Positions 37,601 through 46,821 of a stretch of DNA of 64,000 nucleotides are shown piece after piece; the first letter of the stretch is position 1, and each line of letters opens with the position of its first letter. The position numbers and the translations under genes were made by a program. The stretch covers positions 6,262,001 to 6,326,000 of the forward strand of contig NZ_AP023396.1 in the NCBI RefSeq assembly GCF_014466955.1. Direction: 5' to 3'. The notes under the pieces were generated by a model. It did not search any database. It had not been told where the DNA came from and saw only the letters and a list, made by a program, of their open reading frames with translations. The DNA is from Nocardia wallacei (lineage in GTDB: Bacteria; Actinomycetota; Actinomycetes; Mycobacteriales; Mycobacteriaceae).

Positions 37601-37607
37601 GCACTAG
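37382..37607 (+). pseudogene. Fragment of a B12-binding/radical-SAM-type gene
   Basis: Reading across three frame segments gives PRVNDF, then TPPVIGMGYIATYAARHG, then FNVGVLNAEAHGLGITETI...ARPHWAGFNAP. This is the N-terminal B12-binding domain style of cobalamin-dependent radical SAM enzymes. Two shifts are needed, near 37420 and in the GGGG run near 37477. Translation ends at 37605-37607 with no radical SAM part. It is a short relic; its source gene is not in the window. Confidence 0.5.
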
Positions 37608-37679
37608 TCCAGGCGCATTGTTGTGATTCCAGCCATAGATGGCGGTACCCAGGTGTTGTTGGCGGCCCACAACGCTGGA

Positions 37680-37949
37680 TCACGGCCAGTGTGTGTCGTC
37701 GTACAGTCCCCACGTGGACGTCTTCGTCCTCGGGTTACGGATCTCCTTGCAGTAGAAGGAATGACCCGGCGTCGTCGACTGCGGATCTCGCCCCTGGGAG
37801 TTCAGCCTGTTGGCCTGCGCTTGACACGCCGCCTTCGAGTTGTACGTGTTGATCGGGCCGGCAGCGGCCGGCCCCGCGTTGATGGCGCAGAGCCCCCCGA
37901 ATGCGGCAACCACCGCAAACGATGCCAGTGCCGAAGCTTTCCGACGCAT
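37680..37949 (-). CDS. Small secreted protein, Cys-pair family
   Basis: The 89-residue protein has a Sec signal peptide (MRRKASALASFAVVAAFGGLCAINAGPAAA) and a mature part of about 59 residues. The mature part holds two Cys (KAACQAQANRLNSQ and HSFYCKEI), probably forming a disulfide. It resembles the tiny secreted proteins at 43033-43851 in layout: GP near the mature start, one Cys in a helix, one in an FYC or DCY context, and a Trp near the end. The ribosome site AGAGGGAC is present upstream. Function is unknown. Confidence 0.7.
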   Translation of the reverse strand: MRRKASALASFAVVAAFGGLCAINAGPAAAGPINTYNSKAACQAQANRLNSQGRDPQSTTPGHSFYCKEIRNPRTKTSTWGLYDDTHWP

Positions 37950-38502
37950 TGTGTCCCTCTCCCGATCTCCCGCCGGCAGCAGGTGCCGCCGGGCCCTTCA
38001 TGACTGGCGAGCTCGTCGAGAATGTTGCCCGCTATCTGGTTCGACGCACGGTCACCGCAAACGGTTCCGTCTTGGCGCCCAATATCTGACATCCACACAC
38101 AGAGCGAGAGGAGACGACCCCGCGGAAGCGATGCGGAATTCTTCGGTCCTCCGGTGCGTCCTCGTGTGTGCAGTGCATCGCCGGACCTCGCGGTCTCGGG
38201 CAGAATGTAGTGGCCTCGGCGACGGCGCTGCGCACTCGGCGACCACAGCCGTTGACCGCTACCAGCCCGGCGGGCCGGAATACCGGCTACCCGAATACCG
38301 GCCCCTGCCGGTCCGGCCTCCCTGGCGCTCGCCTACGCCGTCTGTCGGGTCTGGGCGAGCCTCTGACCTTCGACGCAATGGGAACTAGCACTTCGGGTAA
38401 AGCTCCTGGGCACCGGCAGAACCAACAACTGTTCTGAGCCGAGTCGGGACGACATCTTGGTCGGTTGACGCTCCGCCCTCACGCTCGAAATTGCCGCTCG
38501 CT
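37950..38502. other. Intergenic stretch without supported gene
   Basis: About 550 bp between two minus-strand genes. Frames here lack good starts and composition. It may hold the promoter of the secreted protein gene at 37680-37949. I see no RNA gene or repeat. Confidence 0.45.
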
Positions 38503-41500
38503 TCAGCATTTCCAGTCGTCGAGGAGGGACCCGAGGTCAGTCAGCTCGTCGATCGCACCGGTGGCGGCAGTGCACACGTCGTGTGTCACGTCGTCGGTAT
38601 CGAGGGTCCATCGGCGGCGGCTTCCCTCTCGGTTCGCGGTAATGATCGCGGGACTGTTCGGATCGGTGCTGAATGCCAACGCATGTACGTTGGCCGGGCG
38701 CGAGGTGAGAATGAGAGCAGGCTCGAAACCGGTGGAAGTGCGCTGCCAGATGCGGATCGAGCCATCATCGCCGCTGACTGCGATACCGGCGCTGTCGGCA
38801 CTGAATGTGATGGTGCGGTAGGTGAATCCCGCGCTGCCGGGTCGCCTGTCGGACGTTCCCGATGTGTTGAGAACGGAAAGTACCTGCGCCGCTGGTTTGT
38901 CGACTCCCGGCCGTAGGTCAGCAGCGGGGTAGACCGCGACTGTTCCGTTGTCGGCGGCGTAGGCGAGGTATTTTCCATCGGGGCTGAACGCCAGAGCTCG
39001 GATCGTACTGGCGATGGGAATGCTCACGGTGGGGGAAGTGGGTAGCACCGCACGCGTTCCGAGCCCCCACAGTTCGAGATGGTTCAGGTAGTTACCGGTC
39101 GCCAACAGCGTGTTGTCCGGACTCAACGCCAGCGCGGGAGGGAATCTGGCCACAGGGATGTCGACGCCGAGGTTGCGGTGGTTGGCCAGATCTGAGATCC
39201 GGACGTGACCGGGCCGGCCGTTGCAGCTGAGGACGGCGTAGCGAGCGTCAGTGCTGACCGCGACGGCGTCGGCCGTGCCGGTGGAGGCTTCCGCGCAGCC
39301 GGGCGCGGAGTTCACGGGTTCTCCGGTCGCGGTGTCATAGGTCGTGACTGTGCCGTCGCGGGCCGCCGCCGCGAGAATGGTGCCGTCGACGGTGTAGGCG
39401 AGTGCGGTGGCGTCGGCCCACCTGTGGTGTCGCATCAGAGTGGGGTCGATGCGCCACAGGGCGATGGTGCCATCGACACCCGTGGTGGCAAGCGTCGAGT
39501 AGTCGGGACTGAACGCCAAGCTGGTCACCATGTCGGTGTGGCCGACGAGGACAGCGAGGGAATTATCGTCTGTGGCAGTGTCGAGCAGACGTACCGAATG
39601 GTTTTCCTGAGTCAGGGCGATCACGAGGTTGTCGGCACCGAAATCGATGCTGCGCGCAGCGGTATCGAGAGCGACGAATCGGCCGGTTTCGTCGCCGGTG
39701 TCGAGGTCCCACCAACGCACGGTGCCATTGTGATCCGCCAACACGAGTCGTCGGCCATGCTGATCCAAGGCGATGGCTCGCAGCTCGTTGACTGACTCAC
39801 GGATCGTGCGGGATGGTTTGCCGCCCCGATGGATTTGGACGATGCCGCTGTCGGCCAGAGCCATGGTTTGCCCGTCGCGACTGAACGCGACCGATTGCAC
39901 CTTCGTGATCGTCCCAGCTGGTAGGGGGAGCGGATTCAGACCCTCCGCGTCCCACAACGCAGGCATTCCGGCCGCGTCGACGGTGGCCAGGACTGCAGTG
40001 ACAGGGTTGTATCGCAGAGTTGCCGCACCGTCGTTGAAGCTGCCCGGCAGCACTGTCCACTGATCGGTCTCGACGTCGAATACCGAGATTCTGCGGCCGG
40101 CGTTGACGGCGATGCGACGGCCGGTCGGGTCCAATGACACCGCATAGGGTTTGCCCACGACGGAGGTCGAAACGCGAGGGGTCCACGTGGCGGTGTCGTA
40201 CAGGGTGATCTTTGTGTTCGTTCCGTCTTGCGCGGCGACCACCATCCGAACTCCGGCGCGGTCGAAGGCGAGCTCGACATTGGGGCTGCCGTTTCCCGGT
40301 ATCCGCCCCGCGAACATGTCATCTTGGGTACTGAGCAGGGCGCTGCGTGTCTGGAAGTCGGAGTACCCGCGCTCGGCGTTTGCGGCAAGTAGACCACCAA
40401 CTTCGGGCGCGCCCGAACGCACCGTGTACGACGTCGCGGCTTGTTCGTGAGCGTGGGAAATCCGGTATTGGGCGGTTTGGTCTTGTTCGGCACGCACCGC
40501 AAACACTGCGGTCCCGACCATTACGGCCCCGACCAGCGTCAATGCGACAACGGCTTTGCGCAGTCGCTCACTACGCTGCTTTTCCCGCTGGAGTCGTCGC
40601 GCCTCGAACTCGGCGAGTTCGCCATGATGGGTCACGCTGGCATCGAGGAACTCGCGCTCGAGGATGCTCAGCTCGTCGTGCTGCTCGCTGGCCCACTTCG
40701 CGAAGTCCTCAGTCCTGCCCGCCGATAGCAGACCATCGACCTTCTTCCCCTCGGCCTCCCAGTGCAGAGCATCGACCGCGTACCGATGACGCACTGCTCG
40801 ATCTTCGTGGCTGTCGGCGATCCATTTTCGTAGGAGTGGCCAGGAACGGAGCAGTGCTTCATGAGTGATCTGGATTCCGGACTGATCCGCAGTGAGTAGG
40901 CGCTCGTGAATGAACTTGTCCACCACTGCATCGACCACGTGCGGCGGAATATCTTTCCATTCGAGTTCGCGCCGTGCGACCGGCCGACGAGCCCAGATCT
41001 TTTCGCCTGTCACCGATCTGATCAGCACGCGCTCGATTGCGCGCTGTCCGTCGGAATCCAAACTCTCGTACACGCTGTTCGCCAGCTTGGCGATAGACCC
41101 GCTGATGCCGCGTGACTTTCGGTAATGCGCGACGGTCAGCCGTTTTCCACCGGGGGCACGTTCCTTCCACGCCTCCTGCAGGGCATGGGAAAGGTGAGGT
41201 AGCGCGCCAGGATCATGCGCGCCGTCGCCACCGCTGACTGCCAACTCGGTCAGGATCAGCTCGACCAGGTCTTCATCGGCGGTCACGCCACACAGGGCCG
41301 CAGGCCCGACGATGGCTCGGCGCACCTGTTCCCGAGTCATTGCTCCGACATTGACCGGCGCCCCCAGCCCGGCCGCCAGAAACTCGTGGTTCAACGCGGA
41401 TCCGTAGAAATCCGCACGGATGACCACCACGATCACGGTTTCAGGTCGGTCCGCCACACTCTGCAACTGCTCGAAGAACGCCGGAGCCACCACCGGCCGC

Positions 41501-42219
41501 CCAGAACTGTCAGGCTCGGCATCCTCGACAGGTTCGGTACCGTGCAGAGTCCAGACCTCTTCGCATTGGTCAGCGACCAGAACCTGTCCCGCCTCGGACC
41601 CCGCCAAGTGCCGCACCGCGTCCGAGAGCGCCTCGAGCGGGTTACTTCCGGGCGTAAAGACCTCTACCTTGACGCCTTCACTGATCAAGGGAGCCAATCC
41701 GGCACCCACCAGCGACGATTTGCCTGAGCCCGAAACACCCACGACGACCACGAGGCGAGGGCCCGAACCGGCAAAGCCTGCCGAGATTCGTTGTGCCAGG
41801 TCCTGTGCCAGATCTTCACGGCCGAAGAACTCCTCGGCGTGCTCGGGACCATAGGACGCCAACCCACGAAATGGTGAGGTCGTTCGAGCGTCTCGAGCCT
41901 TCTGCTCGGCGGCGGCCTTCTCCCGCCAGCGTCGCCAGTTCGCCATCGGCTGACGGCCAAACGATCTGCCCTCGCGCTCGGCCGCGCGAGCAGCACGATC
42001 GGCAAGATCCTGCAGCACCACCTCGAGCGACTCGCTCCACGAACGAGGCACCCGCGGATCCGGGTTGTTCGGACCCGGAAGCCAGCCCCGGATCGTCTCG
42101 ATGTTGGTCAATCTGGTCGTCGACACGATCTCCGTCACCGTCGGTGACCCCGCCTGCTGATACAGCCGCGCGAACCGACGGCCCCACTCCGATCGACCGG
42201 CCATCGGGCTGCCCGACAT
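38503..42219 (-). CDS. nSTAND1-type NTPase with membrane helix and WD40 propeller
   Basis: This is a 1238-residue protein. An N-terminal helical region of about 120 residues (RLYQQAGSPTVTEIVSTTRL) resembles the HTH-like start of such proteins. The STAND NTPase begins at SPFRGLASYGPEHAEEFFGRE, with Walker A GVSGSGKSS near residue 164 and a Walker B-like VLVADQCEEVW. One membrane helix lies near residue 560 (LTLVGAVMVGTAVFAV). About twelve WD40 repeats follow (LVGHTDMVTSLAFSPDYSTLATTGVDG is the clearest), forming one or two propellers on the other side of the membrane. STAND proteins are switch-like ATPases used in signalling and immunity. The trigger here is unknown. The ATG at 42219 follows GGTGGGG. 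Confidence 0.87.
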   Translation of the reverse strand: MSGSPMAGRSEWGRRFARLYQQAGSPTVTEIVSTTRLTNIETIRGWLPGPNNPDPRVPRSWSESLEVVLQDLADRAARAAEREGRSFGRQPMANWRRWREKAAAEQKARDARTTSPFRGLASYGPEHAEEFFGREDLAQDLAQRISAGFAGSGPRLVVVVGVSGSGKSSLVGAGLAPLISEGVKVEVFTPGSNPLEALSDAVRHLAGSEAGQVLVADQCEEVWTLHGTEPVEDAEPDSSGRPVVAPAFFEQLQSVADRPETVIVVVIRADFYGSALNHEFLAAGLGAPVNVGAMTREQVRRAIVGPAALCGVTADEDLVELILTELAVSGGDGAHDPGALPHLSHALQEAWKERAPGGKRLTVAHYRKSRGISGSIAKLANSVYESLDSDGQRAIERVLIRSVTGEKIWARRPVARRELEWKDIPPHVVDAVVDKFIHERLLTADQSGIQITHEALLRSWPLLRKWIADSHEDRAVRHRYAVDALHWEAEGKKVDGLLSAGRTEDFAKWASEQHDELSILEREFLDASVTHHGELAEFEARRLQREKQRSERLRKAVVALTLVGAVMVGTAVFAVRAEQDQTAQYRISHAHEQAATSYTVRSGAPEVGGLLAANAERGYSDFQTRSALLSTQDDMFAGRIPGNGSPNVELAFDRAGVRMVVAAQDGTNTKITLYDTATWTPRVSTSVVGKPYAVSLDPTGRRIAVNAGRRISVFDVETDQWTVLPGSFNDGAATLRYNPVTAVLATVDAAGMPALWDAEGLNPLPLPAGTITKVQSVAFSRDGQTMALADSGIVQIHRGGKPSRTIRESVNELRAIALDQHGRRLVLADHNGTVRWWDLDTGDETGRFVALDTAARSIDFGADNLVIALTQENHSVRLLDTATDDNSLAVLVGHTDMVTSLAFSPDYSTLATTGVDGTIALWRIDPTLMRHHRWADATALAYTVDGTILAAAARDGTVTTYDTATGEPVNSAPGCAEASTGTADAVAVSTDARYAVLSCNGRPGHVRISDLANHRNLGVDIPVARFPPALALSPDNTLLATGNYLNHLELWGLGTRAVLPTSPTVSIPIASTIRALAFSPDGKYLAYAADNGTVAVYPAADLRPGVDKPAAQVLSVLNTSGTSDRRPGSAGFTYRTITFSADSAGIAVSGDDGSIRIWQRTSTGFEPALILTSRPANVHALAFSTDPNSPAIITANREGSRRRWTLDTDDVTHDVCTAATGAIDELTDLGSLLDDWKC

Positions 42220-42428
42220 CACGATCCCCACCGTTCCAACCCGACTCGGGTCTCAAAAACCAAGCCATTACCGCAGATCAGGACCGGTCGAGCCACCGCC
42301 CACGGGCAAACAGATGATCCGACTCGAGGTCTAGTTGAACCCGAACAACACAAACCGCCCACCTCTCGGTCGGAAAGAACTGGCCCCTGGGTTGTTCACC
42401 ATTCCACTCAATCAGAAGGAGACCCGAA

Positions 42429-42617
42429 ATGGGTTATAAGAAGGGCGATGACGTCGTCGCCAAGAAGGATCTCGGCGGCGTCGTCCGTGACTCCGTCCGT
42501 GCCGGCAGCAAGGGCACCGTGACCGAAACCAATACGTTCGGCGAACCCACCAAGGTTGCCTTCCGCGACGGCAACAAGACCAAGGAGATCCGCGTCAACG
42601 GCAAAGAAGTCCGCTGA
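42429..42617 (+). CDS. Small conserved KOW/SH3-like protein
   Basis: The 62-residue protein has an excellent ribosome site (AGAAGGAGACCCGAA before ATG). The sequence YKKGDDVVAKKDLGGVVRDSVRAG, then KGTVTETNTFGEPTKVAF, has the beta pattern of KOW- or SH3-like barrels. Very similar small proteins occur widely in actinobacteria without known function. Confidence 0.72.
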   Translation: MGYKKGDDVVAKKDLGGVVRDSVRAGSKGTVTETNTFGEPTKVAFRDGNKTKEIRVNGKEVR

Positions 42618-42741
42618 CCACCTAGCTACTGCGGGGTGCGGTCGCTCGGCGCAGCCCTGACCTCCCGCAGTCCCACCCTCGGGCCGTCGCGGTCCGGTTC
42701 AAATGCTGAACCGCGCCGTCCCACACACCGACGGAGTCAAC

Positions 42742-42948
42742 ATGCACAGAACCCCAAGCCTCACTGTGACCGCGCTGCTCGCCGCTGCAGCGGTAACCGC
42801 GCTCGCTGGCCCCGCTGCGGCGGCGCCAGCCGATCCCTTCAGCCAGATCGCCCACATCATTGCCGACTCGATCTCGACCGGCTCGGTGGTACCGCTGCCA
42901 CCCTGCACGCCCGGCACCGTCACCGACATCGGCTGTGAACCGAACTGA
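42742..42948 (+). CDS. Small secreted protein
   Basis: The 68-residue precursor has a signal peptide (MHRTPSLTVTALLAAAAVTALAGPAAA, cleavage near AAA-APA) and a mature peptide of about 40 residues with two cysteines (LPPCTPGTV and IGCEPN). An ATG at 42703 in the same frame is less likely, because 42742 begins at the signal peptide. It heads a run of tiny secreted proteins. No family is assigned. Confidence 0.6.
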   Translation: MHRTPSLTVTALLAAAAVTALAGPAAAAPADPFSQIAHIIADSISTGSVVPLPPCTPGTVTDIGCEPN

Positions 42949-43032
42949 ACTCCAACAGATTCTATGCCCCGCAGCCGGATCGGAATCGACCCTCCGAACA
43001 CCAACTCGATACCACCTTCGAAAGGAACCACG

Positions 43033-43278
43033 ATGAACATGCCATGGACCCGAATGACCCTGATGGCCGTCACGGCTTCGGCCCTTGCCCTCGGTCCGGC
43101 CAGTACCGCACACGCGGACTTCTACGGTCCCTTCCCTGACGCCGCCGCGTGCGAATCGGCGCGCAAGGCTATTCAGTCGGGAACGCATACCGGGGAAGAC
43201 GGCGAGACCGAGTTCACGGGCTTCTACACCTGCTCCCGGACCGGTGACGGGAACTGGTATGTCGACGGCCCGGCCTAG
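43033..43278 (+). CDS. Small secreted Cys-pair protein
   Basis: The 81-residue precursor has a signal peptide ending ...ASTAHA and a mature part DFYGPFPDAAACESARKAI... with GFYTCSRTGDGNWYV near the end. The Y-G-P-F opening, central Cys and final C...W-Y pattern repeat in the next two genes, marking tandem paralogues. SD GAAAGGA precedes the ATG. Confidence 0.7.
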   Translation: MNMPWTRMTLMAVTASALALGPASTAHADFYGPFPDAAACESARKAIQSGTHTGEDGETEFTGFYTCSRTGDGNWYVDGPA

Positions 43279-43392
43279 CCGAACATTCCGCTCGGCAGCG
43301 CCCTCCGCGGCACCCGGAGAAGCTACATCTTCTGATCTTTCACCGGTGATACGCACTGCCCGCACGGGCGGCCACGAGCAAGGACCAAACCA

Positions 43393-43585
43393 ATGACCAT
43401 GAACCGCATCATCATCGCGGCAACGGTGGCCTCCATCCTCAGCAGTGTCGGCGTCGCCGGCCAGGCGTCCGCGGACACCTACGGGCCCTTCGGAAACGTG
43501 GAGGAATGCGTCGGACAACGACGGGATAATGAACACCGGCATCTGCTACCAGGACGACTACGGCGACTGGTACTTCACCCTCTAG
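43393..43585 (+). pseudogene. Frameshifted small secreted Cys-pair protein
   Basis: The first frame gives a signal peptide (MNRIIIAATVASILSSVGVAGQASA) and DTYGPFGNVEEC. After about 43504 the family continues in another frame as SDNDGIMNTGICYQDDYGDWYFTL, with a stop at 43583-43585. The total of 193 bases is one more than a multiple of three, so a single inserted base explains it. It was a 63-residue paralogue of its neighbours. A sequencing error is the main alternative to real decay. Confidence 0.65.
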
Positions 43586-43611
43586 ATGCGGCAACCGCTG
43601 AAGGAACGAAC

Positions 43612-43851
43612 ATGACGAAACGAATTGCAGTGCTGTTGTCGGCAGCAGCCGCAGTGGGTGCATTGATCGCGGGAGGAGGCACCGCCAATGCGGATGAAGG
43701 GCCGTATGCCTCGTATCCGACCAAAGAGGACTGCGTCCGCGGTGCCGATTCGTACAACCAGATGCAGCAGGAGCGTGGGTACAAGACCCTACGCGTCATT
43801 CGGGACTGTTACCCCGCGTACGGCAGATGGTGGTTCGACGCCCGGTACTGA
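43612..43851 (+). CDS. Small secreted Cys-pair protein
   Basis: The 79-residue precursor starts at ATG with GAAGGAACGAAC upstream. It has a signal peptide (MTKRIAVLLSAAAAVGALIAGGGTANA). The mature part is DEGPYASYPTKEDCVRGADSY, ending RVIRDCYPAYGRWWFDARY. It is the third paralogue in the run and ends the cluster. Its frame also extends upstream through the frameshifted gene, which is fortuitous. Confidence 0.72.
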   Translation: MTKRIAVLLSAAAAVGALIAGGGTANADEGPYASYPTKEDCVRGADSYNQMQQERGYKTLRVIRDCYPAYGRWWFDARY

Positions 43852-44355
43852 GGGCTACTGACCTGCACGAAGCACGAGTCCACGACAGAACTGACACTCC
43901 GTGCAGGTCGAACATTCCGCCGAAATGCCAGCCCGAGACCAGGTTTCAGTATCTGCCTCGGGCTCGGGTGCGTCCCGGGGAGAGAGAGTGGTTCGCCCCC
44001 CGGGGACGAGGACTCGACTGGAAGGAAGCTCTCGCATCACGACAGCAACATTTTCGACCTTGATAGCGGACTGATCCCTGACGCAAACTTGCAGCCGCCA
44101 ACGAGCCCACATGCGCATGGACCCACTCTCGACGAAGAACGCCGCCGTGCTGTGCCAGGTGTTCGAGGAATGGTCGCCGGCGGCGCGACGACTTTTCCGC
44201 AGAAGGCTTCATGGAGCTTGTCCGCCACGCGGACGTATCGCTAGTTGTGCGCAAGGCCGGTGTTCTGGAGCGATTCGAGCCCGTATGGGGCTGACCATCG
44301 GGGAAGTCACAGGTGATCTCCCTTTGACGCAGCCGGGTTGCGATTCGGCGCTCTG
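43852..44355. other. Intergenic region, possible gene remnant
   Basis: No intact gene is supported. A short plus-strand frame near 44189-44294 encodes FMELVRHADVSLVVRKAGVLERFEPVWG and stops, and could be the tail of a lost gene. No repeats or RNA genes were seen. Confidence 0.35.
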
Positions 44356-46578
44356 CTAGTCGACGATCGATTCGACGGTCTGGTCGGTGATCTCACTGAT
44401 GGAGTCGGCGGTGATCTCCAGGACACGGGCGGAGCCGATGTCGAAGAACAGGCCCGTCACTGTGAGTCCGCGTTCGGCGGTGGCTCGGCGAATCACCGTG
44501 TGCGCCTGCAAGATTTGCACCTGCACAGCCACGTTCACCATGCTCAGCTGGGCGGTCTCGTCGTAGCCCGCCGCCGCGGCGGCGACCCGCACCGGATGAC
44601 CGGCGCGATAGGCTTCCAAGCTCGACCGGCCGTGCGCGAGCCAGGTGTCCAGGCCCGGCCCGGCGGAGGTGTCGGCGAGCAGCGCTTTCATTGCGCCGCA
44701 CGAGGAGTGACCGCAGACGACGACGTTGCGGACCTGCAGATTGTCCACCGCGAAGGCGAGCGCCGCTTCCATCGAGGTATCGGAGCCGTCGGCCGGGACG
44801 AGGTTGCCCACATTGCGGACGGTGAACAGATCGCCCGGACCGCTGTTGGTGATCACGTTGGGCACGATCCGGGAATCCGCGCAGGTGAGGAACAATGAAT
44901 GCGGATCCTGCTTGTCGCGCAGCTCGCCCAGATGCGGCCGCACCACATGCGCGTGACTGCGATGGTACGCGGCCACACCGGCCGCGACCGGGTCGTGGTT
45001 GCGTTCAGGCCACGGGCCCAGCAGTTCGTCCAACAGCCCGCGCGTGCGGCCGCGCTGCGGCGGCCCGCTCAGCGCGTGCGCCATCCGGGCGGTACCGATC
45101 TCCACGAATTCCACTGTGCCGCCGGTCTCCTCGTGCTGCCGCGCCCAGTCGTGGATGGCCTCGTACGCGGCGTGGTCGAGGAAGTCGATGGTCAGTTCGA
45201 CCAGCACGTAGGTGCCGGTGGGGACTTTGCCGAACGCCTTGGACAGCTTCGGCAGGGCCAGGAATGTGCAGGTCCCCTCGATGCCGACGATCCACCGCCC
45301 GGTGCCGTCCGCCGGTGCGGCCTGGACCGACACCTTCACCACCCGCCACAGCAGCAGCGCGAACGCCAGCGCCAGGCCGATCAGCACGCCCTCGAGCAGG
45401 TTCAGGAAGACCACGCACGCGATCGTCACGACATAGACCAGCAGGTCGCCGGTGCGGCGAGCGAGGCGAATGTGCGCCAGTTTCACCAATTGAACGCCGA
45501 TCACGACCAGCAGTCCGGCCAGCGCCGATTTCGGGATCTGCTGCACGACGCCGACCAGCGCGATGGAGAACACCAGGATCCAGACACCGTGCAGGAACGC
45601 CGAGGCTTTGGTTTTGGCTCCCGCCGCCACGTTGGTGGAGCTGCGCACGATGACACCCGTGACCGGCAAGCCGCCGAGCATGCCGGAGGTCATGTTCGCC
45701 GCGCCCTGTGCCATCAGCTCGCGATCGAAGTTGGTGCGCTCACCCGTGTGCATCTTGTCGACGGCCACGGCGCACAGCAGGCTCTCCACGCTGGCGATCA
45801 GCGCGATCGTCAGCACCGCCACCGCGACGCCGCCCCAGTCACCGCTGGGCAGGCCGGGCAGACCGATGGCGTCGAACAGCGAGCCGTCGATCTTGATCCG
45901 CTCCGGATCACCCGGCAGGACCAGCGACAGCACCGTGCCCACCACCACCGCCACCAGCGGACCGGGAATCAGGCGCGCCTTCTCCGGCACCCATCGCCAG
46001 GCGACGATGATGCCGATCACGATCACGCCGACGGTGAGATCGACGACGTGCAGATCGAGCAGCTGACTCGGCAACCCGGTGACGTTCGCGAAAGCCGAAC
46101 TGCGCGACGTGCCGCCCAGCAGCACGTGTACCTGCTGCAGTGCGATGGTGACACCGATACCCGCGAGCATGGCGTGCACCACCACCGGCGCGATCGCCAG
46201 CGCGACCCGCGCGATTCGGCTCAACCCGAACATGATCTGCAGCAATCCGGCCGCGACGGTGATGAAACAGGTTGTCTTCCAACCGAATTGATGAATGGTC
46301 TCGGCAACGACCACGGTCAGGCCGGCGGCCGGGCCACTCACCTGCAACGGCGAACCACCCAGGATGCCGACAACGATTCCGCCCACCGCCGCGGTGATCA
46401 GACCGGCGGCGACGGGCGCGTCCGAGGCGATGGCGATGCCCAGTGACAACGGTAGGGCAACGAGGAACACCACGATCGAAGCGGGGAAATCGTGGCGCGC
46501 GATGGACGACAGACGAACGGACCAGGAACTCTGCGACGAGCGACCCGAACGGGGCGGGGTGTCGGTGTCGACGGACAT
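44356..46578 (-). CDS. SulP-family anion transporter fused to beta-carbonic anhydrase
   Basis: This 741-residue protein has about 10-12 membrane segments of the SulP (sulfate/bicarbonate permease) type, starting SSIARHDFPASIVVFLVALPLSLGIAIA. A short cytoplasmic STAS-like linker follows (GTYVLVELTIDFLDHAAYEAI). A beta-carbonic anhydrase domain runs from about residue 540, with zinc ligands in FLTCADSRIVPN (Cys, Asp) and VCGHSSCGAMKA (His, Cys). The fusion suggests bicarbonate uptake or export coupled to CO2 hydration at the membrane. The ATG at 46578 has AAGGAGAGAT upstream. A 57-base in-frame extension to 46635 is less likely. Confidence 0.93.
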   Translation of the reverse strand: MSVDTDTPPRSGRSSQSSWSVRLSSIARHDFPASIVVFLVALPLSLGIAIASDAPVAAGLITAAVGGIVVGILGGSPLQVSGPAAGLTVVVAETIHQFGWKTTCFITVAAGLLQIMFGLSRIARVALAIAPVVVHAMLAGIGVTIALQQVHVLLGGTSRSSAFANVTGLPSQLLDLHVVDLTVGVIVIGIIVAWRWVPEKARLIPGPLVAVVVGTVLSLVLPGDPERIKIDGSLFDAIGLPGLPSGDWGGVAVAVLTIALIASVESLLCAVAVDKMHTGERTNFDRELMAQGAANMTSGMLGGLPVTGVIVRSSTNVAAGAKTKASAFLHGVWILVFSIALVGVVQQIPKSALAGLLVVIGVQLVKLAHIRLARRTGDLLVYVVTIACVVFLNLLEGVLIGLALAFALLLWRVVKVSVQAAPADGTGRWIVGIEGTCTFLALPKLSKAFGKVPTGTYVLVELTIDFLDHAAYEAIHDWARQHEETGGTVEFVEIGTARMAHALSGPPQRGRTRGLLDELLGPWPERNHDPVAAGVAAYHRSHAHVVRPHLGELRDKQDPHSLFLTCADSRIVPNVITNSGPGDLFTVRNVGNLVPADGSDTSMEAALAFAVDNLQVRNVVVCGHSSCGAMKALLADTSAGPGLDTWLAHGRSSLEAYRAGHPVRVAAAAAGYDETAQLSMVNVAVQVQILQAHTVIRRATAERGLTVTGLFFDIGSARVLEITADSISEITDQTVESIVD

Positions 46579-46821
46579 ATCTCTCCTTGACCGGAACCGA
46601 TCGGACCGGTCGGGTCGAACATGTTCTCCAGGCATCGAAGCCGCTGCGGGACATCGATGTCCGGCGGCCCCCCGGAAAGGACGTGCACCGTAGATAGTAA
46701 AGAACCCTCAAAGTCCGAGAAAAGGTTCTTTAGCAAAGGGCAGCACATTTCGCCGAGCCAACGCCCAGAAATGATCTTGTAATGTTTACAACTTATCCCG
46801 GCAGAGGAGACATTCGACGGA

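Noticed and set aside
38503..42219. Classifying the STAND-WD40 protein as a known phage-defence (Avs-type) gene
   Set aside because: It has the STAND ATPase and a sensor-like C-terminus, but the WD40 propeller and membrane helix fit the broad actinobacterial nSTAND group, and no effector nuclease or protease domain is present.
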